Part shown: positions 42,124 to 52,271 of the stretch, one piece after another
How positions within the stretch are numbered: position 1 is the first letter of the stretch
Layout: every line of letters begins with the position of its first letter
Translations under genes and position numbers: made by a program
Source: Lysinibacillus sphaericus
Lineage (GTDB): Bacteria > Bacillota > Bacilli > Bacillales_A > Planococcaceae
Direction of reading: 5' to 3'
Length of the DNA stretch: 64,000 bases
Assembly: GCF_002982115.1 (NCBI RefSeq)
Contig: NZ_CP019980.1
Location: 2,984,001-3,048,000 of the forward strand
The notes under the pieces: model-generated
What the model saw: only the letters and a program-made list of their open reading frames with translations
Database searches by the model: none
Told to the model about the DNA's origin: nothing

Positions 42124-42900
42124 ATGAATAAGAATAACAAATTTTCTATTGGGGAATTTTCAGAAAAAACAGGAATCTCTATTCCTACTTTACATTACTA
42201 TGATGAGATTGGTTTATTACGACCAGAAAAAAATCCATCTTCAGGGCATCGCATTTACAAATATCAAGACATGATAAACTTACAAAAAATTCTTAGTCTA
42301 AAATTCCTAGGGTATAGTCTAGATAAAATCACTAATTTGTTAAATGAATCGAGCTTTTCTGTTGACTTAAATGAAAGCTTGTCTCTCCATTTGCACGCTT
42401 TAGAGAAAGAAGAAAAACGAATCGAGCAATCCATAAAATCCATTAAAAGAGTAATAAGATTAGTCGAGGAAGAAGGAGAATTGGATAGCACCTTATTATT
42501 TAGTCTTATTCACGGTATGAGTACTGAACATATACATGAAGAATGGATGAATCGCCATATGTTAAAGGATGTCGCAGAAGAATTATCAAAGAAATCGGAA
42601 GAAGATAAAATCCTTTTAGATCAAACGTTTATTCAATTGACGAAAGAAGTGAGAAAATTATATGGTAAACCAGTAGAAGACCCAAAAGTACATGCGATGA
42701 TTAAGACCTATTTAGAAGCTTTGTTTTCATTTCTTGGTGAAAATATGATGCAAAAACTAGCTAACACTAATATCGAAGAACTGGATATGGATATTTATGA
42801 AATAGAAAATATGACACTATCCCCCTTCACTGAAGATGAACAAAATTGGCTTAATCAAGTGATGGAATATTATATGAAGCAAGAAGTAATAGATTATTAA
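42124..42900 (+). CDS. MerR-family transcriptional regulator
   Basis: 258 residues from ATG 42124 (MNKNNKFSIGEFSEKTGISIPTLHYYDEIGLLRPEK), with GGGAGGA upstream; the earlier in-frame ATG 42079 has no ribosome site. N-terminal MerR helix-turn-helix and wing (about 6-75, SGHRIYKYQDMINLQKILSLKFLGYSLDKI), a coiled-coil dimerisation helix (about 80-125, HLHALEKEEKRIEQSIKSIKRV), and a helical C-terminal domain of about 130 residues (MNRHMLKDVAEEL, FTEDEQNWLNQVMEYYMKQ) of the TipAS-like antibiotic-binding kind. The ligand is unknown and no obvious target gene is adjacent. Confidence 0.88.
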   Translation: MNKNNKFSIGEFSEKTGISIPTLHYYDEIGLLRPEKNPSSGHRIYKYQDMINLQKILSLKFLGYSLDKITNLLNESSFSVDLNESLSLHLHALEKEEKRIEQSIKSIKRVIRLVEEEGELDSTLLFSLIHGMSTEHIHEEWMNRHMLKDVAEELSKKSEEDKILLDQTFIQLTKEVRKLYGKPVEDPKVHAMIKTYLEALFSFLGENMMQKLANTNIEELDMDIYEIENMTLSPFTEDEQNWLNQVMEYYMKQEVIDY

Positions 42901-43370
42901 AAAGCTATTCTCTTATACGGGACTGCCTCCGATATATAAGACGGTAATCAAAAAAGCATTCCTAACCAGTAGTCGGTATTGAACCGACGACCGGTAGACT
43001 GTTCAAATGGTCTAAGTAGAATGTTTCAGACTTTAACACAGCATGAAACGATTCGATTGGGGCATTTCAGGGGCTACTAGCATTTTTATGTACCTAATTT
43101 ACACATTATCTCTTAAAAAATTTAAAACGATTATTGGTCTTTAATCATTTCAATGAATACAAGACTACAGCTTGCCCTTAAAAAGATGAGTTGGTGATAA
43201 CGTATGATATGAGAACCTATGCGGGCATGATTCTCCAACAAGGAGGTTCATGCCTTTAATGACAATAAATATAAAGAGACCCCAATCAAAAAAGATATGA
43301 ATATCCTTTTAAATATTGCTATAATTATAGCAATATTTAAGTTTTCAAACAAAGTTTGGAGGTATATAGA
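42901..43370. other. Intergenic region with tRNA-like fragment and a stem-loop
   Basis: On the minus strand, about 42966-43000 reads CGGTCGTCGGTTCAATACCG followed by ACTACTGG, resembling the T-arm (GTCGG TTCAATA CCGAC) and acceptor end of a tRNA, but no 5' half or anticodon arm is seen. A stem-loop GGCATGATTCTCC/GGAGGTTCATGCC lies at 43224-43254. No gene is evident. Confidence 0.4.
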
Positions 43371-43811
43371 ATGATTAGATTAGAGAAAGTGAACGCTGAT
43401 AACTACCAAGAAGTTTTTGGTTTAGAACTTGTAGGAGAACAACAAAATTTTGTTTCGTCAAATATGAAATCATTGGCACAAGCATGGGTATTTTACAATA
43501 GAGCCCAGCCCTATGCTATTTATAGTGATGATACAATTGTAGGATTTATAATGTTTGACTATAGAATAGAAAATAGAAAAGTAGAGATTTGGCGTTTTAT
43601 GTTAGGAAATGCATATCAAGGAAAAGGCTATGGTAAGGAAGCATTAACTAAAGCCATTGAATTTTTGAAGCAAGAAAACTTATTCGACTACATCCAAATA
43701 AATTATGTTGAAGAAAATCTAGTAGCAAAAAAACTTTATCAAAAAGTTGGTTTTTCAGAAACCGGAGAAATGGAAGGAAACGAAGTTGTTATGAAGCTTT
43801 CATTAGTTTAA
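43371..43811 (+). CDS. GNAT N-acetyltransferase, spermidine/spermine-type (BltD-like)
   Basis: 146 residues from ATG 43371 (MIRLEKVNADNYQEVFGL), preceded by GGAGG. Acetyl-CoA motif A is present as AYQGKGYGKEALTKAI (Q/RxxGxG/A form), and motif B near NYVEENLVAKKLYQKVGF. The domain order and IVGFIMFDYRIENRKVEIWRFMLG segment resemble BltD-type polyamine acetyltransferases. Polyamine as substrate is an inference. The MerR gene upstream is 470 bases away. Confidence 0.8.
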   Translation: MIRLEKVNADNYQEVFGLELVGEQQNFVSSNMKSLAQAWVFYNRAQPYAIYSDDTIVGFIMFDYRIENRKVEIWRFMLGNAYQGKGYGKEALTKAIEFLKQENLFDYIQINYVEENLVAKKLYQKVGFSETGEMEGNEVVMKLSLV

Positions 43812-43998
43812 GTTCCATAATGCTCCAAAATTTCTTTAATTCATATATATTTCCATTACACAAAATCAATAATACATAACTTTATTGTAAAATGTAATAT
43901 TTTTTCTAGTTATACTAATTATTTTTAAAACTAATAATCCATTTTAAGAAAAAAAACATAAACCTTGATATAGCAATAACTACAATTAATTCAAAAAA

Positions 43999-44025
43999 GA
44001 GCCCCCATTCTTCAATAGGAGCCTA
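43999..44025 (-). terminator. Terminator after the DacB-type carboxypeptidase
   Basis: Hairpin with G-U pairs between GAGCCCCCATT and AATAGGAGCC (about 43999-44025); on the minus strand it is followed by TTTTTTGAATT. Located 60 bases past the stop at 44087. Confidence 0.6.
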
Positions 44026-44086
44026 CTAAATTAATTTTCTCTACATATCATTGGAAAATATAATAATTGTTATTTTCTCTCTCTGC

Positions 44087-44803
44087 TCACAGGTGCAGAT
44101 CATAATATTCTTCTAATGTTAGCTCTTTATTATATAACTCAGTGGCTAAATTCACCCCAACATAACGGATATGCCATGGTTCATATTGATACCCGGTAAT
44201 ATGTTCTTTTTCTTTCGGAAAGCGAATAATATATCCATATTTATGGGCGTTATCTTCAAGCCATGCTGACTCCTCTGTATTCGCGAAACAGTCATCTGCT
44301 GCACAAGATCCATTAGTACCACTAACGTCAATTGCTAATCCTGATTGATGTTCGCTTGTTCCAGGAGCAGCACTATATGTTTTTGCTTTTTCGATTCCAT
44401 CTTTTTCAACATAATTATTAAATAGGGTTGCTTGAGTTTGAGAAGAACGATAGGCTGAAACACCTGCTAGATGAATATTCATTTTTTTCGCCGCATTGAA
44501 CATTTTCTCGAGATACTTTGCTGCTTCTTCTCTCATCATTCTTTTGTCTATTTTTTCTTTAAATATAAATGCAACATCTGGATAAACGAGATCTTTCGGT
44601 TCATAGCCTTCTGGAAAAGAATATTTTTTATTGACAAGTACGATAATACTTTCAGGATCATTGACAGAGGGTACTTCCTGTTGGGAATCATCGACAGAGG
44701 GTACTTCCTGTTGGTTTTGTTGTTGGTTTTGTTTATTTCCGGAACAGCCAGAAACAATTAGAATTATCATGAGTGTTGCAATTGTGACTATTTTTTTTAT
44801 CAT
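44087..44803 (-). CDS. D-alanyl-D-alanine carboxypeptidase, M15B (VanY/DacB/LdcB type) lipoprotein
   Basis: 238 residues. Lipoprotein signal MIKKIVTIATLMIILIVSGC with lipobox Cys20. A low-complexity Gln/Glu/Pro/Ser stretch follows, including a tandem repeat of QQEVPSV(D/N)D encoded by a 30-base direct repeat (about 44656-44715). The M15B domain (about 95-235) has the zinc motifs SEHQSGLAIDVSG (HxxGxAxD) and EPWHIRYVG (WHxxY). Such enzymes trim terminal D-Ala from cell-wall stem peptides. Downstream of, and on the same strand as, a second VanY-type gene; a 178-base gap separates them. Confidence 0.88.
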   Translation of the reverse strand: MIKKIVTIATLMIILIVSGCSGNKQNQQQNQQEVPSVDDSQQEVPSVNDPESIIVLVNKKYSFPEGYEPKDLVYPDVAFIFKEKIDKRMMREEAAKYLEKMFNAAKKMNIHLAGVSAYRSSQTQATLFNNYVEKDGIEKAKTYSAAPGTSEHQSGLAIDVSGTNGSCAADDCFANTEESAWLEDNAHKYGYIIRFPKEKEHITGYQYEPWHIRYVGVNLATELYNKELTLEEYYDLHL

Positions 44804-44981
44804 ATTAATATGACTCCTCGTTAGTAGTAATATCTCTTTCCAATAGAATTTCCAGTTAATCCATAGAACTGAGGAATTTGTTGGATTTCCTAGGTGTTAA
44901 TTGCTTCAAATAGCGCCTGTACCATATTACCGCTCATCAATTTTGTTCAGTTTATTTCGCTCCCTCAACATCCTTGAGTTT

Positions 44982-45860
44982 CTATACGTTATCAGGATAT
45001 ACTGTCACAATCACACCATCCATATTATTTCCAGATACCTCATACCGAAGATTTGCTGGCACATTAATAGTGGTGTTTTCAGTAACAGGATAATAAAAGA
45101 CCTCATATTTTTGACCATTTATAGTAGGAGAAATATATTTTTCTTCTTTTAGATAGTCTAAGTATTCCTCTAAAACAAAATTCTTTTCTTTCATAATCAC
45201 ACTATGTGGTAAACCGACATAGCGGATATGCCACGGTTCATTCATAATTCCCGTTATGTCCGTTTTGCCCTCTGGATAACGTAGAGTAAACCCATATTTC
45301 CAAGCGTTCTCTGCAATCCACTCTCCCTCAGGTGCGACCTCCATCTTCCCTTGGGTACTTCCAACATCAAGCGATAATCCTAAATTGTGTTCGCTGTAAC
45401 CTGCTGGCAAGGCACGATTGGAACCCATTTCTTCATAAAGTTTAGTTTGCTCATCAAATCCTCGAAAACCACTTGTAATTAAAAAACTAGAAACTCCATC
45501 TTTTCCCGCATCCAGAACCATATCCGAAAATTTACTTGCTATATCTTCTGATAAATATATTTCGCTGTTAAATAATCGGTATCCTTTTACCAATTCATCA
45601 CGAGCATATAAATTGATGCTATCTGATTTTATACTTTTATTGTGAACTGGGTAATTACTGTTGACCAAAAGTAAATTCCCTTGATAAATTTGTTCTACTG
45701 GAATTTCTACTTTTTTTATATTTCCAGAAACCAACTTATCCTCCACTACACCATTCTCGCTATAGGCTTTTTCACCTTTTTCATCTTGAAAGAACGGTGC
45801 TATCTTAAAGACTGTCACACCTAAACATATTACAAAAATTAAAAAGCCCCACTTTTTCAT
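44982..45860 (-). CDS. D-alanyl-D-alanine carboxypeptidase, VanY-type (M15B)
   Basis: 292 residues with one N-terminal membrane segment (MKKWGFLIFVICLGVTVFKIA) acting as signal anchor. The catalytic domain (about 120-250) has SEHNLGLSLDVG and EPWHIRYVG, with ITSGFRGFDEQTKLYEEMGS as the usual preceding strand. A C-terminal about 50-residue extension (INGQKYEVFYYPV and PANLRYEVSGNN) resembles VanY of glycopeptide-resistance operons. AAGGGGAAG lies before ATG 45860. Two paralogous enzymes in tandem suggest wall remodelling; no VanH/A/X genes are present, so resistance is not implied. Confidence 0.88.
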   Translation of the reverse strand: MKKWGFLIFVICLGVTVFKIAPFFQDEKGEKAYSENGVVEDKLVSGNIKKVEIPVEQIYQGNLLLVNSNYPVHNKSIKSDSINLYARDELVKGYRLFNSEIYLSEDIASKFSDMVLDAGKDGVSSFLITSGFRGFDEQTKLYEEMGSNRALPAGYSEHNLGLSLDVGSTQGKMEVAPEGEWIAENAWKYGFTLRYPEGKTDITGIMNEPWHIRYVGLPHSVIMKEKNFVLEEYLDYLKEEKYISPTINGQKYEVFYYPVTENTTINVPANLRYEVSGNNMDGVIVTVYPDNV

Positions 45861-46201
45861 TCTTAACTTCCCCTTATTCTTTCTAAAAATGTTCCTTTAG
45901 CGGAACGTTTTTGCTTTCTTCAATCCCCCGACATACCCAATAGGAATGGGGTTTTCTCGTAGCTATAGTTTTATAAAAAGGATTGATTATTTTATTTAAA
46001 ACTAAAAAGTATGATTATAAAAAGTTTCATTAAACACCCTGTGTTAAAATGCAGGATTTTTTATTCCACAACGTACCTTTGAGGAGCAAATTTAGTATCA
46101 ACGGTGGCGAACCCTACCACAAGTAATGGAGGTTTTTCTCAAAATTAAATTTATATTTTAGGGAGAAGTGTACTGTAAGTGATGCAGATTTAAAACTTTT
46201 T
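45861..46201. other. Intergenic region upstream of the VanY gene
   Basis: A hairpin AAAATGTTCC/GGAACGTTTT lies at about 45894-45912, inside the expected VanY leader. Near 46060-46140 are fragments such as GGTAGGGTTCGCCACC on the minus strand that look like transposon debris but cannot be assigned. No coding frame. Confidence 0.4.
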
Positions 46202-46653
46202 TTGAAAAGTATTAAGTGCTATTTATTTGAGTTTACTTGCTTTGTTCGTGTCTTGTTTACAACCAGCTCAGTCATTACTGTATTCTTTGGCACTAAATCC
46301 GTTGATGCATGTGCAATAACTGTAACACCTCCAGTACTTAATATCCCAATTAACGCTAATCCTAAATTTTTGTTTATTTCATAATATCTTCCCTTCTGAA
46401 TTTGTAAGTATTTATTTTATTTCCCTGCTATTACTGAAGTATATAGTGGATATTTATCTAAACTATCTACTAGTTGTAAATTAGTTGTAAAGTCTAATTA
46501 AATAATATTTTTATAGTTGTCCCTTTATTATTTCACTTGCTATTTTTAATTCAGCCTCATGAATTTTTGCTATTTCAGCACATATCGTAAGTCCAAGTCC
46601 AGCACCATTGGTAGCTCTAGTTCTAGATTTATCAACTATAAAAAAGGCTTCAA
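46202..46653. repeat. Segmental duplication, copy B (gene scar)
   Basis: Same-orientation, diverged copy of 38931-39388. It holds, on the minus strand, about 60 codons of the secreted-protein N-terminus (frame damaged), the intergenic spacer and about 50 codons of the kinase C-terminus (frame damaged by a 1-base loss near 46528), then breaks at 46653 where the homology ends inside the kinase F-box region. Neither gene piece is functional. Confidence 0.85.
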
Positions 46654-46723
46654 TATCAAAGCTTTGCTACCATAAAAGGCAGTAGTTTCTTTTTTATCTA
46701 TCCGTTTTAATAACAAAAGCTAA

Positions 46724-47134
46724 CACGGGAAAGGTTTCGCTATCGTAGCAGAAGAAGTACGGATTTTAGCAGAACAAATAGCAAGTTCCGTAGATGAAAT
46801 TACAAAGATTGTTCAAACGTTTCAACAAGATTTTCAAAACGTCAATACATCCTTAGCTACTGGATTTATGAAAGTACAAGAAGGATCCGCTCAATTACAA
46901 CAAACAACAGAAACATTTAAATCTATTAATGAAGCAATGCAACAAGTAGCGAATCATGTAGTGCGTATGATGCAAAATGTTCAAGGTATGGCGGAAGAAG
47001 GACAAGAATTCAATGCTTCCATTCAAGAAATTACCGCTATTACAAAAGAGGCATCAGCTGGCGTTCAAGGAACAGAGCAACTAGCTACCCTGTCTACAGA
47101 ACTAGATGCATTAGTCAAACAATATAAACTATAG
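46724..47134 (+). pseudogene. Truncated methyl-accepting chemotaxis protein, C-terminal part
   Basis: An open plus-strand frame of 137 codons beginning HGKGFAIVAEEVRILAEQ, which corresponds to the segment just after the signalling tip of chemoreceptors, and continuing through a coiled coil to the end LSTELDALVKQYKL. Everything upstream of the tip is missing, replaced by the duplicated segment ending at 46653. Without membrane, HAMP and tip parts it is a fragment. The frame is intact, so the truncation may be fairly recent. Confidence 0.8.
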
Positions 47135-47171
47135 CCATTACCTTAAACATACAAATAAAATAGCATTATAA

Positions 47172-47210
47172 AAGCGCAATAATCCTTACAATACAAGGAT
47201 TATTGCGCTT
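47172..47210. terminator. 16-bp bidirectional terminator between convergent genes
   Basis: Arms AAGCGCAATAATCCTT (47172-47187) and its exact complement at 47195-47210, between the chemoreceptor fragment (plus) and the globin-type chemoreceptor (minus). Confidence 0.75.
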
Positions 47211-47220
47211 CTATTTATTA

Positions 47221-48948
47221 CTAAAGTTCTTTCTCTAAATCCGTTAATAAACCCAAAACAATTTCGGAATATTTCTCTAATTCTTCAAAGGCTTTCTCTA
47301 TTCCTATAGGATCATTCATTTCAAAACATTTCACTGCCAGTTGAGCACTTTGATGTACTTTCATATGCGGTTGTTCCAAGTCTTTAAATGTTTTTTTGCT
47401 TTTCACATGATTAGGTAAATCTCCGTAATACCAATTGCCTAGCCTACATTCTTTATGTGAAATCATTTCTTTTGAGTCAATCGTCCCTATGCCTAAAATT
47501 AAGTTATACACTCGCCATTTCCATAGTAAATGGTCCGTTTTCGCCACTTTTAAAATATCTTTTGATGTTAGTTTCACATTGATATTTAAGAATTTTTTTC
47601 GATACGTATCCATTTTATTACTAATTTCAAAAAATGTTTTTGCTGTTCGTTTTGATATTTCTTGTGATTCCACACTATTATCATAGATACTGGCATTTCG
47701 TGAAGCGATGTCCACAATCGTAGCGGTTTGCTCTTCACTCATCGCTGCGATTTGGGAGGTTGATTCATTAATCCCTTTCATCATTTCAACGATACTGATT
47801 AATGCTTCACTTGCACTTTCTGCCCCTACAACACTCTTTTCAACTAATTTTTCCGTTTGGTCAATCCCTTCAATGACTTCCAAAGATACATTTTGCAATG
47901 ACTCCATATTAGCAATAATCTTCACGATTTCTTCCTTCGTATGCTCTGACAGCTTTCTCACCTCTGAAGCAACTACCGAAAAACCACGTCCATGCTCCCC
48001 TGCACGAGCCGCTTCAATGGATGCGTTAAGTGCTAATAAGTTGGTTTGATCAGCGATTTCTTTAATGATTCTCACAATATCCTGTGTATAGTCAATTTCT
48101 TGATTCAGTTGTTCTACATTCTTTACAATTTTTCCATATACATGACCGACTTGCTTTATATCTTCCATCGTTTCATCTACGACTTTTCCGCTTTCTTCCG
48201 CTGAATGAACCGCCTCATCTGTTCCTTCTGCTACTTCTACTGCATAATTTGCTACCCCATGTATAGAAGCGCTCATTTCTTCCGTTGCGGCAGTTACACT
48301 ATGGGTCTCATCTATCTTTTTCTGCATATTCGAAAGCAGTTGTTTGATTGTATCTAAACTCATCATATCATTTAACATGTCGGATACTTCGTTTAAAAAG
48401 TATTTAAACGTATTTTCCATATATACTTCAACGATTAATTGTTTGTCATAGGCTGCTAGCTTTTGTACAGCAACCACACTTTCTATCATACGCTTAGGAT
48501 GTCGATGTAGTTTTTCCATTAAAATTGTGGTCATTATCTGAATCAGCAAATCATGTGCAGCAACAAAATTTTCTGCTGTCAAATTAATTCGACTATTGTA
48601 CTCCCCTATTTTTATTCGCGTCACGATATAATGCTGATCTACTTCCGCTTCTAAAAATTGATCGATATATTGTTCTATCTTCTCTCTTAGACGATCGACT
48701 GTGGCGTGTTGCACAATAAGTTGATTAAATATATGTTCAGATTGTATTCTTCCGTAAAATTTATCAATCATTTCCTTCTTAAAAGGAGCTAATATATTCG
48801 CTGATTGTTTTACCCTATTAAGCGTTTCTTGGTCAACACCTAAGAACGATAAGCGCTCCTTCGCTCGTTCCCCTACTTTAGGTAAGTCTGTTTTTGAAGC
48901 ATTTATATATTGATCCCATTTGTTAGATTTATTTATGAAAAAGACCAT
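47221..48948 (-). CDS. Soluble globin-fold chemoreceptor with C-terminal zinc-binding (CZB) domain, heme His apparently lost
   Basis: 575 residues, no membrane segment. About 30-165 aligns with the globin-coupled sensor fold of HemAT ([46 protein letters not shown]). Where HemAT has the proximal His in RIASIHLRIGL, this protein reads [12 protein letters not shown], placing Asn118 there, so heme is doubtful. The signalling region (about 195-420) includes [39 protein letters not shown]. The C-terminus (about 455-530) has [24 protein letters not shown] and PHMKVHQ, the His-Cys-His pattern of CZB domains. A cytosolic sensor of unknown stimulus. Confidence 0.88.
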   Translation of the reverse strand: MVFFINKSNKWDQYINASKTDLPKVGERAKERLSFLGVDQETLNRVKQSANILAPFKKEMIDKFYGRIQSEHIFNQLIVQHATVDRLREKIEQYIDQFLEAEVDQHYIVTRIKIGEYNSRINLTAENFVAAHDLLIQIMTTILMEKLHRHPKRMIESVVAVQKLAAYDKQLIVEVYMENTFKYFLNEVSDMLNDMMSLDTIKQLLSNMQKKIDETHSVTAATEEMSASIHGVANYAVEVAEGTDEAVHSAEESGKVVDETMEDIKQVGHVYGKIVKNVEQLNQEIDYTQDIVRIIKEIADQTNLLALNASIEAARAGEHGRGFSVVASEVRKLSEHTKEEIVKIIANMESLQNVSLEVIEGIDQTEKLVEKSVVGAESASEALISIVEMMKGINESTSQIAAMSEEQTATIVDIASRNASIYDNSVESQEISKRTAKTFFEISNKMDTYRKKFLNINVKLTSKDILKVAKTDHLLWKWRVYNLILGIGTIDSKEMISHKECRLGNWYYGDLPNHVKSKKTFKDLEQPHMKVHQSAQLAVKCFEMNDPIGIEKAFEELEKYSEIVLGLLTDLEKEL

Positions 48949-49323
48949 CTTTTCCCCTCAACTTTGCATAATATTATTTTTCATTTGAATACATACATTC
49001 CATTTCGTATTTCTATTCGGTTAGTAACTTGAAGCTATTCTAGAATTAGGTATTTTAGACTATACACAATTAGAAGTTTCGAGGGCTTTTCGTATAATAA
49101 TAAGGAGGGCAAAAAATCTAATAAAATCCCCTATAGTAAGTAGTGATACAAAGGTATTTCACTACTAGCTTACATCCATTCAACCGTTCATCACTTCAGC
49201 TACTTTACTCTATTATAGTTATATATAACTAAAAATCAATATTTATTCTTACTTTTATGAAAAATAAAGAGCACAAAGAATCAATGTGCGCGTCTTTCAT
49301 TTAGGAATATAGATTTTGAAGGA
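48949..49323. other. Intergenic region, promoter area of the globin-type chemoreceptor
   Basis: AT-rich; TAATAAGGAGGG near 49098-49110 is a ribosome-like site with no following start codon in a useful frame. A possible sigma-D-like -10 (ACCGAATA) occurs on the minus strand near 49017-49024, without a clear -35. Otherwise nothing. Confidence 0.35.
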
Positions 49324-49584
49324 TTGAATCAACGCTTTAATCCGGCAGCTGTCGCCTTTCTCCAAGAAGTCTTTACTTTCCTTCTCACACAAAAACTTTG
49401 TGCGACACAATTCCTCTCTTCAGATATCCTTTCAGCTTTCGAACCTATTCGGATTTTAGATACGACGGTGTTTCAACTGCCTGACTCCTTCACCATTGAT
49501 TATCAAGGCTCTGGAGGGAGTCGTAACATAGTAACGATTTATTATTTTCAGGAAATAGTTTATCCCCTTAAAAAGACGAAATGA
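49324..49584 (+). pseudogene. IS4-family transposase N-terminal fragment
   Basis: 86-codon frame reading (EG)LNQRFNPAAVAFLQEVF, LLTQKLC and then IRILDTTVFQLPDSFTIDYQGSGGS, which is the start of an IS4-type DDE transposase up to and just beyond the first catalytic Asp (LD-T/S-T-V-F-Q-LP). The frame then diverges into unrelated sequence and stops. Remaining catalytic residues are absent. Confidence 0.8.
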
Positions 49585-49662
49585 AATGATTATAAACATT
49601 ACGGGATTGTTCATTAAGCCATTTCATTTAAGGTATATTCTCTTTTTTAAACAGACAGAAAA

Positions 49663-49693
49663 TCCTCATCTCCTTTTTAAATGGAAATGAGGA
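49663..49693. terminator. Hairpin after the 4HB chemoreceptor gene
   Basis: Arms TCCTCAT (49663-49669) and ATGAGGA (49687-49693), with extra TCC/GGA pairing inside; T-rich on both sides (TTTTCTGTCTGTTT on the minus strand). Confidence 0.55.
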
Positions 49694-49755
49694 CTTCTTT
49701 TTAATAGAAAAGGATGATTTTTTTCATAAAGCAACTAACCAATTTAATCCTTTAA

Positions 49756-51441
49756 TTATATTTTAAATTTATTAATTTCTTCTTGCACTGTCATTGCACC
49801 TTCACTTAACGATTTAGCTACAGCATTGATTTCTTGAATCGTTGCTGTTTGTTCTTCTACGGCTGCAGCAATCATTTCGGATTGTTCTGCGGCGGTAGTT
49901 GCAGCAGAAGCCATTTCATTTACTGAAGCGGCAACTTCTTCAGTACTTGCCGAAATTTCTTCAGTAGAAGCTGAAACATCTTCAATTTGAGAAGTAATTT
50001 CTTGAATGGCCTTCATAATAGTATCAAATGATACTTGGGCATTTTGGATAAAGGTAACACCTTCTTCGACATTTTGCACAGTGACACTCACTGCCTTTTC
50101 AACTGCATTTGTTTCTTGTTGAATAGATGTTGTTAGATCAACAATTTGATGAGCAGAAGCCTTTGATTCTTCTGCAAGCTTCCGAACTTCATCGGCAACG
50201 ACTGCAAAACCTTTTCCATGCTCACCAGCACGTGCCGCTTCGATAGCTGCATTAAGGGCAAGAAGATTTGTTTGCTCCGTAATATCCGTAATAACTTTTA
50301 TAATTTTTTCTATCTCTGTTGATTGTGCACTTAACTGTTTAATTCGCTCATTTGTCTCATGAGAAGATTGTTGAATAACAGCCATTTGGTTTTCTGCGGT
50401 CTGTAATGTTTTTCCGCCTTCATTGGCAATCACTTGTGTGTCTAATGCTTTTGAATTAAGTAGCTGTGTTGCTTCTGCAATTCGTTGTACACCATGGGCA
50501 GTTTCATCCATCGCGGTCGCACTTTCTCGTCCCGTTATAGCTGATTGATTAGCACCCTCTGATGTTACCTCTATTCGATTGGCTACTTCATTGGATGAGA
50601 TAGCTACTTGATCTGTACTGGCTGCTAATTGTTCAGCAGCGGCCGTTGTCTGCTCTACATTTGCAGCAACATTATTAATAATTGAATGTAATCTCCTTTT
50701 CATTTCATTAAATGAATCAGCTAATACTCCAATTTCATCGTTTGTTTTCACATTTATATCTTCTCCGCTTAAATCACCCTCAGCAATAACTTTTGCAGTA
50801 GCATTTAGTTTATTAATAGGTACAGTAATTAAACGAGTAATAAATACTGAAATGAGAAGAGCAAGAATTGTGGTTACGATAGCAATACCTAAAATGATCA
50901 TTGAACTATTATTTGCAATTTTAGTTGCTTCCGTGTTCGCCTTTTCCATCAACTCCTTTTGATAAACAGAAATTTTATTCACCGCAAGTTGAATACCTTC
51001 GTTTGCAGGACGCACCAAGACTTGTATTTTTTCAATTGAAGCTTGAACATCTTCTTTGTCATATGTATTGATAATATCTTGCGCACCTTGATTAAATTTT
51101 GCTTGGTTTTCTTTTATACTTTGAAGTTGTTTTTGCATTTCAGGATTTTTTATTATTTTTTCTAATTCTGCAGTTTTTTCTTCGATTAGTTCTTCCTGTT
51201 TTTCCAGGTTTTTAATTGTTTCATCACTTGGATCAAGTATGTAAGAACGAATGTAAAGACCTTGTAAAGAAGATGCGTTTAATATTGCATCGACTTGTAA
51301 AAGTTTATAGACTCTGTCTTCTATAGTAAATGAATACTTGTTATTAACACTTTTTAATTGGACAAATGCAATGGTAGAACTAAGTAGTAGAAATAACATA
51401 ATACTACCAAACCCTAAGTAAATTTTCTTTTTAATTGACAT
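49756..51441 (-). CDS. Methyl-accepting chemotaxis protein with four-helix-bundle sensor
   Basis: 561 residues. TM1 about 9-28; extracellular 4HB_MCP helical domain about 30-175 ([25 protein letters not shown], then Glu/Lys-rich helices); TM2 about 181-203; HAMP ([41 protein letters not shown]); signalling tip [44 protein letters not shown] precedes ATG 51441. Full-length and intact. Ligand unknown. It is one of three intact chemoreceptor genes in the window. Confidence 0.93.
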   Translation of the reverse strand: MSIKKKIYLGFGSIMLFLLLSSTIAFVQLKSVNNKYSFTIEDRVYKLLQVDAILNASSLQGLYIRSYILDPSDETIKNLEKQEELIEEKTAELEKIIKNPEMQKQLQSIKENQAKFNQGAQDIINTYDKEDVQASIEKIQVLVRPANEGIQLAVNKISVYQKELMEKANTEATKIANNSSMIILGIAIVTTILALLISVFITRLITVPINKLNATAKVIAEGDLSGEDINVKTNDEIGVLADSFNEMKRRLHSIINNVAANVEQTTAAAEQLAASTDQVAISSNEVANRIEVTSEGANQSAITGRESATAMDETAHGVQRIAEATQLLNSKALDTQVIANEGGKTLQTAENQMAVIQQSSHETNERIKQLSAQSTEIEKIIKVITDITEQTNLLALNAAIEAARAGEHGKGFAVVADEVRKLAEESKASAHQIVDLTTSIQQETNAVEKAVSVTVQNVEEGVTFIQNAQVSFDTIMKAIQEITSQIEDVSASTEEISASTEEVAASVNEMASAATTAAEQSEMIAAAVEEQTATIQEINAVAKSLSEGAMTVQEEINKFKI

Positions 51442-52271
51442 AAATCTAAACCTCCCATATTTTGAAACACCTTTCTTATAAAAAAGTATATTAGAATAAT
51501 AATTAAATAATGCATTAACCTTTTAAAATTCATCTGGTTATATGAAAATATCCATATGTTAAAGTATGTCTTTTGTTCCTCTCGATCTTCTATAAAAGCC
51601 AGTAATCTCACCCTTAAAGCCAGTATTATGCAAATATAAAACGATTTAAACAGTTCAATCAAATAGCTTAATAATAAAGGTAATGCAGGAATCGCCCTTC
51701 TTACAGTAACGAATCTTCCTTGGTATGTCCATAACTTAATCAAATGTTCTTCCGACTTTTTAAACTTGTCATACTCAGAGTCATTATTTAATGAATTAAC
51801 CTAATTGAATAATTTAGAGTTCACTTTTTATATACAATAAGTCATCTAGGTCAATGGTGAATTTTACAAAATCCTCTCAATTATTGTACTAAATCAATAA
51901 AATAATGTGGGGAATTATACATATAACAAGTTAAATCATACGTAAAAGAATTAATATATAATAAATAGTTTTATACTAAATATTGTTCCGTTCTAAATCT
52001 AACTATACTGTCCCATTTTTCTTCAAAATTACAGAATGCCTTTTTAATTATCCAACCCTCTTGATTCTATTCATTCTTCGAAATTCGAAAGACAAACAAA
52101 TTACTTTTATTATCTTTGGATAAAAGGCTATTTGTTTAGTGAACTCTAAGGACCACTTGGCTTAACTTGGATTTATCTAATGCTAGGACTATTAACATTC
52201 GAAATTATGTTAACGCTTGTAGTAAAATTAATTACATCATTATCCTAAATTTAAAAAATGAGGTAAAAAAG
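51442..52271. other. Long AT-rich intergenic region
   Basis: About 830 bases between a minus-strand chemoreceptor and a plus-strand regulator gene. The only frames are without ribosome sites and protein-unlike. It should contain both divergent promoters; TTTATAAG about 40 bases upstream of 51441 could be part of the chemoreceptor's -10. No repeats or hairpins of note. Confidence 0.45.

Noticed and set aside
38454..45860. A vancomycin-resistance (van) operon formed by the two-component system, VanY-type genes and distant VanW and Ddl genes.
   Set aside because: No VanH, VanA/B-type ligase or VanX is present, Ddl looks like an ordinary D-Ala-D-Ala enzyme, and MerR/GNAT genes on the opposite strand separate the regulator from the VanY-type genes.
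46202..46653. Sequence-assembly duplication error.
   Set aside because: The two copies differ by scattered substitutions and small indels, so they are diverged real copies.
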